Source of the DNA: Amblyomma americanum
Taxonomy: Eukaryota; Arthropoda; Arachnida; Ixodida; Ixodidae
Length of the DNA: 64,000 nucleotides
Reading direction: 5' to 3'
NCBI RefSeq assembly: GCF_052857255.1
Contig: NC_135498.1
Coordinates: forward strand, 113,771,223-113,835,222
Shown piece by piece: positions 31,641-43,404 of the stretch (position 1 is its first letter; every line of letters begins with the position of its first letter). Under the pieces are notes generated by a model that ran no database searches, was not told the DNA's origin, and saw only the letters and a list, made by a program, of their open reading frames with translations. The translations under genes and the position numbers were made by a program.

Positions 31641-33960
31641 ATAGACTCGTGCTGTGCACTGAAGAGCGTCGTCTTCATCAAATTCATCTGCTCCGCGCCG
31701 CGGCACTGCCCACTCATTGTTTTACGTATACCACAAATCAGTGCTTTCGCAGTGGTTCGAATGTAGTAAAAATTCTCTGTAGCTTTTTATCATTAAGAAA
31801 CAAGTTCCAGCGACAACAGTCAAGTTGGTAGAGAGGAGGTGAAGGCAAAGGGCACAGAGGAGGTCCCTTTGCGCTATTTTGTTCTAATGTCTGATGATTA
31901 CGTTAAGCATGCCCGTCTTCGTGTGTGCAGTGTGAAGAAATGTGCAATCGTTCAGATTCGCAAATATTTAATTCGTACGATAAAATCGAAAGCAATGCAG
32001 AAATCAGATACGAAATTAACCGATATGGGTCTATCGGAAGCTACGGCATGGCGAACCGCGCAGCCATATAGGAATGCCGTGTGTCCAGGTCAATTCAAGG
32101 TAATGGCCAAGGTGTTGGAGAAGAGGTCTCCGTGCACAGAGCCCAACACCTTGAATCTTGGATTCATGTGGCAGTCTACTTGGCGAGTGAATTGCCCACG
32201 GCATCGCTTTCTCCTTCCTGAAAGAATGAAACGTTACAGAAATACGTGAATTTGCAACAGAACGCATCAGACTTATGCACTAACGAAATAAGATTATTCT
32301 ATGTTTATATGTCCACAGGGCGCATAAGAGGCAGTACACAGGACACAAGTTATTCTCTAGTTCTTTGGTTTTCTAACGCCCACCGATATCCTCACAGACG
32401 GAAAGTTTTTAGAAAACCCCTTACCTACTTCACCTCAATTTAGTGTTGTGACGAGTTCCGAGGACATCAGCTGTAAAGGTCGATTCGCAACGGCTTTGTA
32501 TTATCTCGACAAGCCTTTAGTACAGTGAAGTACAGTGTATGACTGATTAAAGCGACACGCGCTGGTCTGTCGTTTCCTATCAAAGATAGGAGCAAGAGGA
32601 AGCTCACAATGGGCACCAAAACCCAATATTACCGCATTGCGTGGCTGTTCTTCAAGACAGTGAGCGAGAAAGCATGGCAGCAAACGGCGTTCTTAAACAG
32701 ACACGCTTGCATAACGCGGACTAATAAAGGAAATGGTTCACTCTGGACGCGAATACCAATCAACACACAAATTGTTGTGCGTTCCTGCGCTCAACCACGA
32801 GTAAACAGCTGCAATTCCCCTTTTCACATAAGTGGAGCATAATACACGCACGCGATTAATAAGTCATCATTCTCATAAAATAATTATAGAATTGCACTTA
32901 AGTCTGCTTAACTGCGGAAACGCGAAAGCCTTTCCCTTTGCTATCTTTCTCCCTTCATTGTTCATTTTTATTTGAAATTTTGTTTTTCATTTTACTTCTT
33001 AATTTTCTATTTTCCTTAAATTTCTAATTTTTCTTTTTGATCTCAATTTTGTTCTTATCAAAATGTTTTAACACTAAGTGAACCTTCTCACGCATTTACA
33101 ACGTCTTTCATCGAATGAGTGACTCGAAACCTGCTTCAAGCATGGCATTTATTTTCATTATTTCAAATTAATAATTTAATTAAGTGCAATTCATCAACCA
33201 AACTTTTCCCATTTCAAGATGTACTTACGCGCTACCTAACACAGTCAAACTTTTCTGCATTTCTCTCCACAGAAGGACATAATCATTCGAACAAATTTTG
33301 CGGACACTTTTTTCTGACGCGACATAACCATATAATGCTTGCGCATTAGGAAGAGAAGCGAGACGTATGACGCGTATCCTCGTTGCAGTGCGCTCTACGA
33401 CTTGGTCGCCTTCAGAGTATGCAGAGAAAAACTCGCATAAATAGGCCCTGGCGTCGCGTATCCCATTATGTAAATGAAGGTTATAAAAAGTTCTAATCCA
33501 ATATCGTAGGGGCGTGAAGACATTTGCGTCTTGCTCCGCACTTGAGGATACCTCTTCGCGCACCACCCAGTTATCATAAGACCACTCACTAACCATACCA
33601 TTTCAATGTCGTCGTAAGGGCGTACATATTCTTTTATGACTACAGCTTGCTTGTTTCACGAAGGACAAATGTATATGGTTTTTAGCCTAAGACAATAAAC
33701 TTTTACCTAAGGCAATTATTTACCTAATAAATCGCAATTCTTAAAAGTAGGCTCTTAGAGTTAGAAGAGCGCTTTTTTTTGGCACAGAATTACCAGCGGT
33801 GCAGTTCATCAGAATTCAGCTAAGACTCGTTAACTAGAAGGCTGGTGAACTAGTACTGAACAGTTTTTAGCTATTACTGTTAGGCCCCTTAGGTAACTAA
33901 GAGGCGTGTAACGCACCGTAAGTAATATCCATCAGTTTTTAGAATTAAGAAAACGCGGTT
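31641..33960. other. No defensible gene; weakly related to the duplicated units
   Basis: A 136-residue plus frame (31839-32249) has a STWRV segment weakly like the blocks at 9.5 and 26.5 kb, so this may be a third, old copy of the unit. The rest is AT-rich (especially 32930-33080) with no motif. Confidence 0.3.
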
Positions 33961-34285
33961 ACCCGCCGCGGTGCCCTCAGTGGCTAGAGCGCTCGGCTAC
34001 TGATCCGGAGCTCCCGGGTTCGAACCCGACCGCGGCGGCTACGTTTTTATGGAGGCAAAGAGCTAAGGCGCCCGTGTGCTGTGCGATGTCAGTGCACGTT
34101 AAAGATCCCCAGGTGGTCGAAATTATTCCGAAGCCCTCCACTACGGCACCTCTTGCTTCCTTTCTTGTTTCACTCCCTCCTTTATCCCTTTCCCTACGGC
34201 GCGGTTCAGGTGTCCAACGATATATGAGACAGATACTGCGCCATTTCGTTTCCCCCAAAACCAATTATTAATATTATTATTATTA
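33961..34285 (+). mobile_element. Ruka SINE, full length
   Basis: Plus copy: CCGCCGCGGTG head with a C insertion, GGTTCGAACCCG box B, complete body and a tail of ATT repeats. Confidence 0.93.
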
Positions 34286-34557
34286 AAACAAGGTTACCCT
34301 TGTCGCTGCGGCCCGACAGATTTTGGCTATTTCCAAGAGTTACGTGCACTTTAGAGGTTGCTTCGCCTGCAAGCTTCTCGAAAGCGCTTATAATTTGGGG
34401 TGATCTAGCCAAAATTTGTTGGGCCACAGCACCGAGGGTAACCACGTTTTCGAAATACTAAAAACTGATATTACTTATATAGGGCTGAATGCATCTCAAT
34501 AATTAAGACGCTTAGCAGTAATAGTTAAAAATTAAACTATTCAAGGTTAGCACGTCT

Positions 34558-34802
34558 TGGCGGCTGCGTTTTTATGGAGGAAAAACGCTAAGGCGCCCTT
34601 GTTCTGTGCGATGTCAGTGCACGTTAAAGATCCCCAGGCGGTCGAAATTATTCCGGAGCCCTCCACTACGGCACCTCTTCGTCCTTTCTTCTTTCACTCC
34701 CTCCTTTATCCCTTCCCTTAGGGCGCGGTTCAGGTGTCCAACTATATATGAGACAGATACTGCGCCATTTCCTTTCCCCCAAAAAAACACCCAATTATTA
34801 TT
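34558..34802 (+). mobile_element. Ruka SINE, headless
   Basis: Begins at GGCGGCTGCGTTTTTATGG, directly after where box B should be, and runs to CCAATTATTATT. 5' truncation just removed the Pol III promoter. Confidence 0.92.
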
Positions 34803-36313
34803 AGCTGTATTGTGATGTGCTACACTAGTGACAATGTTTTGCTGAAAAAAGCGATCTTCTAAGTCAAAAGGCGTATTTAAAAAAATCTGCAAAGTCTTAG
34901 GTGAAGCACCCTGTAAGTTAGACTGTTCTCTGGAAATGAACTTTTGCGTTTTCATTCTTTTCCAGCAGATTCAGACATCCACAAAAAACATACCAACCAC
35001 CCTGTGACTAAGCCTTTGCTTGCCTGTGTTACTGCTCTCAAGTTTGTACAGAGCGAAAGAGGAATCAAGGTCTTGCCCCGCTGCAAAGTGTCTGCATACA
35101 GAGTCACCCTGACGCCACTTGTCCTCCTTCTCCTTTTTCTTCGCAGTATTTCACGAGCAACAGCGAGTATCAATATACCTTCGTCTCAAACTCGTTTAGA
35201 TTAATACATTCAGCGTTGCGTGGTTTCCGTACACGTACTTGGTCTTTGGACTTAGCAGTGGGCATTTAGAAGGAAAACCACAAAGATACCTGTCGCTTTT
35301 GCAGGGAAAGGAGAGAGAAATACTTAGACTTTCACCTTGTTTCGTTTCGTTTGTTGGGGTTTAACGTCCCCAAACCGACTCAGGCTATGAGAGAGGCCGT
35401 AGTGAAGGGCTCCGGAAATTTCTTGGCCCTTCGTCCCACGCTCTTCAAGACAGCGTTATCTTCTGCTGTGTACCGGGACCACAAACTCGTTCATTCAGTC
35501 TCTGTTGTAATGATCACAGATTGTAGTGTCATAATGGTAAGAACTCAATCGAACAGCAATTGCAAGGTCGTCGCGTAGGAAGTCTTCGCAGAAACCAAGC
35601 ACCGCCAAGTTCCATTCAGTTCAAGATAATAGATAACCAGCCGCTGAGCGAAATCTATGAGAACGTCTTAGTTCACTGTTCCTGGAAGTTACAGGTCAAG
35701 CCCTGCCGGTAGGAATAGAAACACTCACCTCCAAATTAATATGTAAGCATTGTGTGGCTATGTTTGCGGTTTCGTGTCATCACGAGCTTGTCATCACGAT
35801 AACGTCCGAACGAATTTAGTAATAAGAAATAGAATGGCTGCATTAGATACAGGATCAAAAAATCTCGCAGGAGAAATCATGAGGTGCATGTGGGGTAATT
35901 AATTTACTAGAGCCAAAAATGTCCAAAAAGTGGGCGGGGTCGGAGCAAAAGTGGCGCAAAATTTCCAAGCACAGGAATTGGGCGAAGCTAAAGCGTGGCG
36001 CCAAATATGAAAAACCGGAACTGTGGACGCGGCGAAGCATGGAGCCAAATTTGTAAATTAATTGTGGCGCCAAGTTTGAAAACTGAAAATAGCCAAGAAT
36101 AGAACTTGATTAATTTAAGCAAAGAGGGGCAAAGAGGAGCGAGGAGGCTTCAATGGTTACGCATTCCCCCAATGGAGATGGCGCAGCGGTTTTTTTATGA
36201 TGAAAGGGTTCAAGACCCAGTGCGTTCCCAAAGAGCACTAGCAGTCCCTCCTAAAACGCTCGTGGACTAGCAGTTCATATCCTTAAGGTCTTTCAATAGG
36301 ACAAATTATATAC
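34803..36313. other. Mostly anonymous sequence with one SINE-B fragment
   Basis: No gene recognised. At 35341-35435 a minus SINE-B 3' end is present (GGGGTTTAACGTCCCC, ACTCAGGCTATGAGAG, GTAGTGAAGGGCTCCGG), truncated before the head. Around 35900-36070 a GCGCCAAAT/GGCGCAAAA motif recurs several times (TGGCGC.AA.TTTG), a possible degenerate tandem repeat. Confidence 0.45.
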
Positions 36314-36568
36314 CTGCACGGCGGGGCCGACTCGGACAACGAAAAGCTCCCGAACTCAAGCGTCGTGGGTGCCGTCTTGGACCAAATGCTGCGCAGCTGC
36401 CCGGGTCTCCGCGAGCAGAGCGGCGTCCCGTATCTTCAGGCGCTGGAGGTCCAGGTGCTGCGCGGGTTGTACAGAGCCCCTGCCCTCTTCGAAAGCCTCC
36501 AGGTCCGAGTCGGCTGACCCCGTGGAGGGGGTGCTGGAGTACGTGGTGGCTTCTTTGCGCTGACACTT
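36314..36568 (-). CDS. Exon-like segment E4 of the repeated-exon family
   Basis: A minus-strand segment of 255 bp. The acceptor is strong (TTTTTTGCTTCATTTTTCTAG|) and the donor is GCAG|GTATAT (GT at 36313-36312). The frame from the acceptor reads KCQRKEATTYSSTPSTGSAD, SDLEAFEEGRGSVQPAQHLD, LQRLKIRDAALLAETRAAAQ, then a TGA about 22 codons before the donor. TYSSTPSTGSADSDLEAFE closely matches E7 (YGSPTMGSADSDPEAFE). A different frame is open across the last 40 bp, so a frameshift or terminal-exon status are both possible. Unknown function. Confidence 0.5.
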
Positions 36569-37479
36569 CTAGAAAAATGAAGCAAAAAAATTAGCATTAA
36601 AAGAGCGGTAAGAAAGTTGCTCGGCCTGGGCAGGGGCTAAGCGCATGTAATAGAGCTTATTGTTCGTTCCTGTTGAAGTATTTATCGTGATTTAAAATGC
36701 AATGACCTGACTTTCTGCGCAACTCAAGAATCTCTGAATAACCGAACCCATCATCTTCATTGCCATCACCACCATCAGCCTACGTCTACTGCAGGACAAA
36801 TGATTCTCTATACCACTGTAATGATATCCCGCTTTTGCCACCTGCGGCCCCCCTATCGGAACTTCGGCATAACGTTTTTTTTTGCTACTGTGGCCATTAA
36901 AGGAGCAGCAATATTGGATACAGAGGAACGTGAAGCATTGCGACACATGCGAAAAGAAGAGCTTGCTTTTACGACGTTGCTGAGTTTGCTGTTTACTTAA
37001 ACACTGCGCAATACATCGGTTCACTACTGCAAGGACCTCTTTTGTCCAAGCGGGGGCTCATACTCTGTTGCAGAAGCCAGAGGCATTTCCGAACCTGAAA
37101 AGAGAATCTCCTCTGAAATACGGAGTTTCATAATGACTGTACTAAAAATCTGATATTCACAGAATATACTGGTTCTTTCATCGAAAGCGGTCATAGATTA
37201 AAAAAAGAAGGAAGGCATGAGATGTATAATTATTGGTTTTTCGGCACAGTTATGCCAGTTGTAGTGCACGTTAGAAAAAAGTAAATGGTGCCAAATAATG
37301 AGTTCGTTAGCTAAATTACAGTAGCGAATTTCATGGCGGTTAGTTAGGAGCCTTATTGCTCTTGGATACTTGCAGGTGGCCGCATGGAATAGCAGTGTAA
37401 TATTCTACAATTTAGAAAAAGTGCCATTGTTATGCGCAGTAGAGTTACGTATGAATTCTCTCAACCAAGCTAAAGCCAG
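36569..37479. other. No recognisable feature
   Basis: AT-rich sequence with only short frames. I find no repeat head, exon-like boundary pair or motif. Confidence 0.4.
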
Positions 37480-38352
37480 GCCGCGGGTCACCCTATGGGC
37501 TCCTTATTGGCTCCACGGGACTCCTTATGGGGGTTAACCGCACCCTAGATGAGCTTATCGGAGCCCACCGAACGGTGCAGCTCGTACGCCTTTTATCCAC
37601 CACTACGGGACGACACATTTTCTCTGGCTTAGGTCTCAACCCTACAAGCTCTCTCAGAGATATGCACGCCACCCAGGGGACAATTCAGTCCTATTTAACA
37701 ATCATTCCAATCCCCAAAAACTTGCATCTGGTCCACCACCCAGCTCGCCGTGAAGCATGAGTCACGGCTTTGCACAAACACTGTCACGCACATAACAGTG
37801 CAGCCTATGTGGACGCCGCAAGATATGGCAATGAAGCCTCTACCTTGAGCGTAGTCTCTATTACACTCCACCCTAGAGTTTCTGGTTCGACCAAAGCTAC
37901 ATCTTGGTTCCGTACAACGATATTTCTCTCCACAGTAGCGATCAACGGCTCCAGCATCGACCCCCCCCCACCTCACACACAAATCCCTCTAAAACTTGAG
38001 CTGATGGTCTGGCGCCAGCTCCAATCCCGTAGCTTTATAACCCCAGCTAACCTTGCCCTTATCCACCCCGACCTTTTCTCCCCCGAATGCACCATCTGCG
38101 GGGCACACAGTGCTGACTTGCACCATAACATTTACATTTTCTCTGAGCTCCAGCCACCCTCCCAATTGCAACTCACTGATATGGAGGGATGGAAGGTCAA
38201 GGTATCCAGCTCGGAACCGGCCGCACAAAAGCAGCTGGGGGGCTGGACACTGAGGCTCTGAGACCCGCAAACTCCCGGTCACCATACACAATATCAAACC
38301 AACCCACCACTATACGCTGTAATAATAAGGCTCAAGAATCAATAAAAGTTTT
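37480..38352 (+). pseudogene. LINE 3' portion with internal deletion
   Basis: Plus-strand frames: a pre-RNase H segment (LDELIGAHRTVQLVRLL, IIPIPKNLHLVHHPARREA), the first RNase H motif (AAYVDAARYG), then a jump over most of RNase H to the C-terminal knuckle CTICGAHSADLHHNIYIF at about 38092-38145. It ends CAATAAAAGTTTTC near 38350. Stops and a deletion make it non-functional. A second copy of this whole locus is at 46270-50515. Confidence 0.75.
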
Positions 38353-38372
38353 CACCTCCACCTTAGGAGCAC

Positions 38373-38628
38373 AGCCGCCGCTGTGGTTGAGCAAGAGTTC
38401 GGCTACTAAGCCCGAGTACCAGGATCCGAACCCGAACGCGGCGGCCTCGTTTCGACGGAGATCAAACGAAAAAAGCGCCCGTGTGCGATGTGAGTGCACA
38501 TTAAAAAATCTCGGCTGGCCGAAACTATTCAGTAGCCTTCCACTAGGAAATCTGTCACTTTCTTCTTTCACCCCCCTTCTCTCATCCTTTCCTGCGCGGT
38601 TGAGGTGTCCACCAATATGTGAGGCACT
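38373..38628 (+). mobile_element. Ruka-related SINE, diverged
   Basis: Head CCGCCGCTGTGGTTGAGC, box B GGATCCGAACCCG, GCGCCCGTGTG, CTTTCTTCTTTCACCCCCC and GCGCGGTTGAGGTGTCC. Followed tail to tail by a SINE-B. The same pair occurs at 50520-51177. Confidence 0.8.
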
Positions 38629-38868
38629 TGGTTTGGTTTGGTTGATGAGGTTCTGACGTCCCAAAGCAACTCAGGCTATGAGGGACGCTGTAGTGAAGGG
38701 CAGTGGACAGTTTCGACTGCCTGGGCCTCATTAACGTGCACTGACACCATGCAGTACGCGGATCTCTAGCATTTCGCCTCCATCGAAACGCGACCGCAAC
38801 AACCAATATAGAACCCGCGTCTTTCGGGACAGCAATCTAACACCATAACCATTGAGCCACTGCGGCAT
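38629..38868 (-). mobile_element. SINE-B, inverted against Ruka
   Basis: The minus strand ends in CCAAACCAAACC and carries ACTCAGGCTATGAGGG, GTTTCGACTGCC, AACGTGCACTGACA, CGCGTCTTTCGGGACAGC and a GTGGCTCAATGGTT head. Full length. Confidence 0.85.
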
Positions 38869-38983
38869 TCTTTTCCTCAATGCAATTTATTTCGGGCAGT
38901 GACAGCGATCACGCGGCTTATGTGTCACGTGGTTTTCCCGCTTGCACTACGGCTTCCGCTTCAGCCTTCTGGATAGCCATCTA

Positions 38984-39265
38984 CCCGCCGCGGTGGCTCA
39001 GTGCTTAAGACGCTGGGCTACCGAGCCGGGGTACTATAGTTTTAACGTGACTGCGGCGGCCGCATTTGGACGAAGGAGAAGCGCAAAATGCGCCCGTGTG
39101 GTGATGTCAGTTTACACATTCTCAGAGGGTGGAAATTATTTCGCAGCCCTTCCGCTGCAGTCTTCTTTCTTTATTCCTTCCTTGACACTCACGTTTATCC
39201 ATTGCGCTGGACGCGGTGTAGGTGTCCACCCAGTAGTGACGTTACTGTTCTTTCCTTTTATAAGC
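38984..39265 (+). mobile_element. Ruka SINE, diverged
   Basis: Head CGCCGCGGTGGCTCAGTGC; box B is eroded (AGTTTTAACGTG), core TGATGTCAGTTTAC, end GTGTAGGTGTCCACCC. An old copy. Confidence 0.8.
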
Positions 39266-39430
39266 ACCAATTTTTGTAAAACTCTGCTACACTCGGCTCA
39301 GCGATTAAGTGCATTATTCCTAGCCCTTGTTAAGTAACTTGTATCTCAAAATCATTTCACGTCGGGGATCTCTTCCGAGCGATTTCGCACATCTTAGCAT
39401 CCTTGTTTCAAAGAGCACAAAAAAATTCGG

Positions 39431-39780
39431 AGGGGTTTAACTACTGCTGAACCTGGTTATTGAGCGAAAGCTGTGGTGTAGCGGGCAAGTAGACGCGGCT
39501 TGGCGTCTGTAACGTTGAGTGCATTCCGCACACTGCACAGGCAGCGCGGCAAACCTGCCATCCTTTCAGGTGGCCGTTCAATTAATGGTTCATCGCGAGA
39601 AGTGGGGCAACCAATAAACGCTGCGCCCTATCCTACCTCCCTCTACAGGCGAACCGAAATGTCAAAGATCAAAGACCGAGTGGTGTATCCCCATCCGACA
39701 TCTCGCTCACTTGACGATCAACCGGCAACGCACAGCGAAACCGGTATTGCATAGAGCAGTGAAGCTTTCGCTCCAAAATT
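39431..39780 (+). mobile_element. GCGAAAGC-type foldback repeat, most complete copy
   Basis: Left GGGGTTTAACTACTGCTGAAC, inner GAGCGAAAGCT (about 39462), right AGCTTTCGCTC (about 39764), which are inverted repeats about 300 bp apart. The interior includes AGACGCGGCTTGGCGTCTG and TTAATGGTTCATCGCGAGA. Related pieces lie at 13525-13990, 30905-31060 and 62760-62852. No transposase; a non-autonomous DNA element is the best guess. Confidence 0.6.
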
Positions 39781-39796
39781 CCACGTTGCTATAGCA

Positions 39797-40095
39797 TTTA
39801 TCCGGAGTTCCCGGGTTCGAACCCGACCGCAGCGGCAGCGTTTCTGTAGAGGCAAAACGCGTAGGCCCCCGTGTTCTGTGCGATGTCAGCGCAACTTAAA
39901 GGTCCCCAGGTGGTCGCAATTATTCCGCAGCCCTCCATTAAGGCAACTCGTCCTTTCTTCTATCAGTCTTCCTTTCTTCTCTGAGTCATCAGTTCCTCCT
40001 TTATCCCTTCTCTTACGGCGCGGTTCAAGTGTCGAGATATTCGGGACAGATACTGCGCCATTTCCGTCCCGCCAAAAAACAATTTTCAATTTTCT
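39797..40095 (+). mobile_element. Ruka SINE, head partly missing
   Basis: Begins TATCCGGAGTTCCCGG before box B GGTTCGAACCCG and runs to GCGCCATTTCCGTCCCGCC with an A-rich end. It carries an extra CTTCTATCAGTC.. duplication in the pyrimidine-rich block. Confidence 0.9.
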
Positions 40096-40140
40096 ATAGC
40101 ATTCGCTATTCACCACACCGGCATATCCAATGTTTCTTAC

Positions 40141-40407
40141 CTGCTCACACTCCTCCGGGTCGGCCAACTCTTGCTCCAGGAAAGACGCATCCGCGATTGT
40201 TGCGGCGCTGTGTTGGGGCTCTTCTACAGGCCAGCGCAGCGCAATCTTGCTCAGCTTGAGCCGCTGAATCGTTTCGCAGTGATTCAGGCGCTGGAAGCCG
40301 GGACGTTGCGCTGGTCGTTGTAGTCGAGGGCCGCCGCCGATGACCCCGAGGCCCCAAGAGCTGGTTGAAGCGCTGCTTTTGGGTGTGCAGGGTACATTGG
40401 CAGCCAT
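40141..40407 (-). CDS. Exon-like segment E5: candidate first coding exon of the family
   Basis: Minus strand, ATG at 40407 in strong context (ATCATGGCT), open for 89 codons to a consensus donor GAGCAG|GTAAGA (GT at 40140-40139). It reads MAANVPCTPKSSASTSSWGL, a Gly-rich turn, RLQRPAQRPGFQRLNHCETI, QRLKLSKIALRWP, then an acidic stretch with FLEQELADPEECEQ. The RPAQRPGFQRLN core is shared with E3 and E6. No signal peptide or membrane segment, so a cytoplasmic or nuclear protein is more likely. The minisatellite at 40588-41114 lies in the putative promoter. I do not recognise the family. Confidence 0.5.
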
Positions 40408-40587
40408 GATGGTGCTCGAGAAGACGGCTGTGTCGCTAGGTCGTCTGAACGTAATCGCAATCCTGTGCCCTGTTCACGAACCTAAGCGAACGCTCTGAAG
40501 TGGTAACTCTTAACGCTCATCGGCTGTATAAAGCTCCACCTAGTCTTCTCTCATCCGATGCGTAGCCGCCGGGAGCGTTCCCCTTGC

Positions 40588-41114
40588 TCATGCGCAGCGC
40601 GAGCCGTTCGGAATGCACCACGTGTCACGTTTAACTCATGCAGCAGCGCGAGCCGTTCGGAATGCACCACGTGTCTCGTGCAACTCATGCAGCAGCGCGA
40701 GCCGTTCGGAATGCACCTCGAGTCTCGTGCAACTCATGCGCAGCGCGAGCCGTTTTGAATGCACCACGTGTCTCGCGCAACTGATGCGCAGCGCGAGCCG
40801 TTCGGAATGCACCACGTGTCTCGTGCAACAAATGCGCAGCGCGAGCCGTTCGGAATGCACCACGTGTCTCGCGCAACTCATGCGCAGCGCGAGCCGTTCG
40901 GAATGCACCACGTGTCTCGTGCAACTCATGCGCAGCGCGAGCCGTTCGGAATGCACCACGTGTCTCGTGCAACTCATGCAGCAGCGCGAGCCGTTCTGAA
41001 TGCACCACGTGTCTCGTGCAACTAATGCGCAGCGCGAGCCGTTCGGAATACACCACGTGTCTCGTGCAACTAATGCGCAGCGCGAGCCGTTCGGAATGCA
41101 CCTCGTGTCTCGTG
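40588..41114. repeat. 48-bp minisatellite, 11 units, 9 with an E-box
   Basis: Tandem unit of about 48 bp (GCGCAGCGCGAGCCGTTCGG, AATGCACCACGTGTC, TCGTGCAACTCAT). Nine of 11 units keep CACGTG; unit 3 has CTCGAG and the last has CTCGTG. Units differ by scattered substitutions and an occasional extra base (GCAGCAGCG). As 48 is divisible by three, long artefactual frames exist on both strands. It begins about 180 bp upstream of the E5 start codon on the minus strand. Confidence 0.95.
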
Positions 41115-41239
41115 CGCCCCCTATCCGATTAAGTTTTTTTCCTTACTGTGAACGCTTAATGGCGCATTGGCCGCGATTTTATGGCTCAAACCCCTCCACG
41201 GCGTTCGCGTTTCGTTAGAGGAGGAACGCAACAGAGAGA

Positions 41240-41640
41240 GAGAACAACTTTATTTGTCACTTGGGGGTTGGGAGTTAGGGGGCAGGTGGGCCACACGTGG
41301 GAGTGACGTCTTGAGCCCACGATAAGAGTGCCAGTTTAGTCTTCTTGTCTGATCTAGCAAGAAGTTGGATCCAGCCCTCCAAGCAGGGAGCTGGCTGTAA
41401 AGTTTGTGGAGGCGGGTTACCCTCACATACCAGCAGGATGTGCGCCTGAGTGGCAAACACTCCCTGTAGTAAGGACAGGCGGGGTCGTATTCCCCGTCAG
41501 TGATGACGTATAGCCTCGAATGACTGAGAATCGAATTGCTCTGCAGTCTGCGAAGCATGGTGGCTTGCGGTCGGTCGAGGTCGGGGTGCGGAGGCGGGTA
41601 CACACATCTTGTACACTGATTGTGTGGAAGCACTCCCGGC
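41240..41640 (-). pseudogene. LINE 3' end
   Basis: Minus-strand frame PPPHPDLDRPQATMLRRLQS, then DPACPYYRECLPL... matching the pre-knuckle and knuckle region of the RNase H LINEs, with some cysteines lost. It ends near 41240 in CAAATAAAGTTGTTC and a CTCTCT run. Severely 5'-truncated. Confidence 0.65.
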
Positions 41641-41683
41641 AGTCCCGAAATATCAAGTTATCCCTCCTGACATAAAAGCCCTC

Positions 41684-42020
41684 CACTACGGCACCTCTTC
41701 CTGTGTTTCGAGGTCAGCGCACGTTAAAGATCCCCAGGTGGTCGAAATTATTCCGGAGCCCTCCACTACGGCACCTCTCTCTTCCTTTCTTCTTTCACTC
41801 CCTCCTTTATTCCTTCCCTCACGGCGCGGTTCAGGCGTCCAACGATATATGAGACAGAAACTGCGCCATTTCCTTTCAACCAAAACCAATCATTATCATT
41901 ATCATCACTCAGTCCCTCGTTTATCCCTTCTCTTACGGCGCGGTTAAGGTGTCGGCCGAGGTGTGAGACAGATACTGCATCATTTCCTTTCCAAAAAAAC
42001 CAATTTCAATTTCAATTTCC
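41684..42020 (+). mobile_element. Ruka SINE, two adjoining headless pieces
   Basis: Piece 1 (41684-41900) has a short internal duplication of CCCTCCACTACGGCACCTCT and then GATCCCCAGGTGGTCG to CCAAAACCAA. Piece 2 (about 41905-42020) repeats only the 3' half (TTTATCCCTTCTCTTACGGC, GTGTGAGACAGATACTGC) and ends in CAATTT repeats. Confidence 0.85.
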
Positions 42021-43378
42021 TTCCTGAAATTCAAAGCCAACTAAGTGCTCGTCAAGCCACTACCCAGAAATATAAATTTCATACTACAACCCAATCAAAA
42101 GCGAAATCCAACGGATTGATGCGATTATACGCAAAACATACAAAACAGCACTCCATCTACCGCATTGCACATCCACAGAGAAGCTTTTAGCACTAGGACT
42201 TCATAACAACTTTGGAGAACTGAGAGAGGCACAACACGTCGCCCAGTTGCAGAGACTACAGCAGACTCCGTCTGGCAGGGAGGTTCTGCAGATGGTGGGA
42301 TGCAACGAACAAATACAAGAAATCCAGCGAACCGCGACTATCCCGGACGGCATACGGGGCACAATTAGAAGTGACCCCCATCCCCAAAAACATGGACCCC
42401 AACCTACACGAAGAACGCAGAAAGGCGAGAGCCGAGTACATCCAAAAATCACTAGCCCGCCAGACAACAACGGTGTATGTAGACGCAGCCACATACCCCA
42501 AAAGGACGGGACAAAACAACCCCATCGCGGTAGCAGCTGTGATAAACTCGGACATGCGGGAAATCATCAGCGCGTCGCTACGGGACTGCACGGTCGTCGA
42601 GGCTGAAGAAGTGGCCGTCGCTCCAGCGGCAGCGGAGGGCTACCGGACTAAGCGATTCTTAACAATACTAACCGACTCTCAAACGGCATGCCGAAACTTC
42701 ATGTTAGGCAGAATAGGTCACAGAGCCCTCCGCATACTACGCTCTGGGGACCGACCTAAACAAAGCACAGAAGAAGAACCAATAAAACATAAGATAGTAT
42801 GGACACCGGGACGCGCGGGAGTGGAAGGCAACCAAGCGGTCGACAGGGTAGCTCGAGGGTACACTTTTTACCGAGCTCCCCCCACAAGCGTCCTCGAGGA
42901 AGCCGAACCTGTTCCTAGATATTACTCGGCAATCTTAAACCACTACAAGGGCTGCAGGAAATGGTACCCCCCACCACATAAATCTCTCTCCAGGGAAGAT
43001 GCCGTCGCATGGATGCTGCTACAGACGGGCTCATACTCGAATCTAAATACACTCTGCAAAATACAATCCACATAATACACAGACAAATGCCCATGGTGCC
43101 ATGAAACACCCACGCTCTATCAAATAACGTGGGCCTGCCAGAAAATAGAGCTGGCACCAAAAATACAATACCCGAGTGCGGAGCAATGGGAAGGAATGCT
43201 CTCCAGCGACTGTCAGGACATCCAACTTGGGCTGATCCGGCGAGCACAGCTGGCAGCGGCATCCAGCGGAGCTCTGAACTAGGGGCAGACGACCATTGCT
43301 AAGAAGACGGACGACACCATCCGACTCCGCCAAATTGCTCACTTACTCTCTAGAGCTCAATAAAAGTTTTCCTTCCTT
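42021..43378 (+). pseudogene. LINE 3' portion: RNase H with catalytic residues and CCHC end
   Basis: Plus strand: a pre-RNase H segment (LGLHNNFGELREAQHVAQLQ), then RNase H with VYVDAATYP (Asp), VVEAEEVAVA (Glu), LTDSQTA (Asp) and WTPGRAGVEGNQAVDRVARG, and a knuckle CPWCHETPTLYQITWAC at about 43088-43140. Two lesions are visible: one extra G in a GGGG run near 42357 shifts frame, and TAA at 43073-43075 interrupts the frame, which then continues to TAG at 43280. It ends TCAATAAAAGTTTTCC. 5'-truncated non-LTR retrotransposon. Confidence 0.85.
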
Positions 43379-43404
43379 CCGAGCTACACAGGTTGCTTCA
43401 TCAT

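Noticed and set aside
40588..41114. CRISPR-like regular repeats
   Set aside because: Units are contiguous with no unique spacers, and the genome is animal.
40558..41218. Long overlapping frames on both strands with 16-residue repeats
   Set aside because: The 48-bp minisatellite unit is divisible by three and stop-free in several frames; the peptide repeats follow from the DNA repeat.
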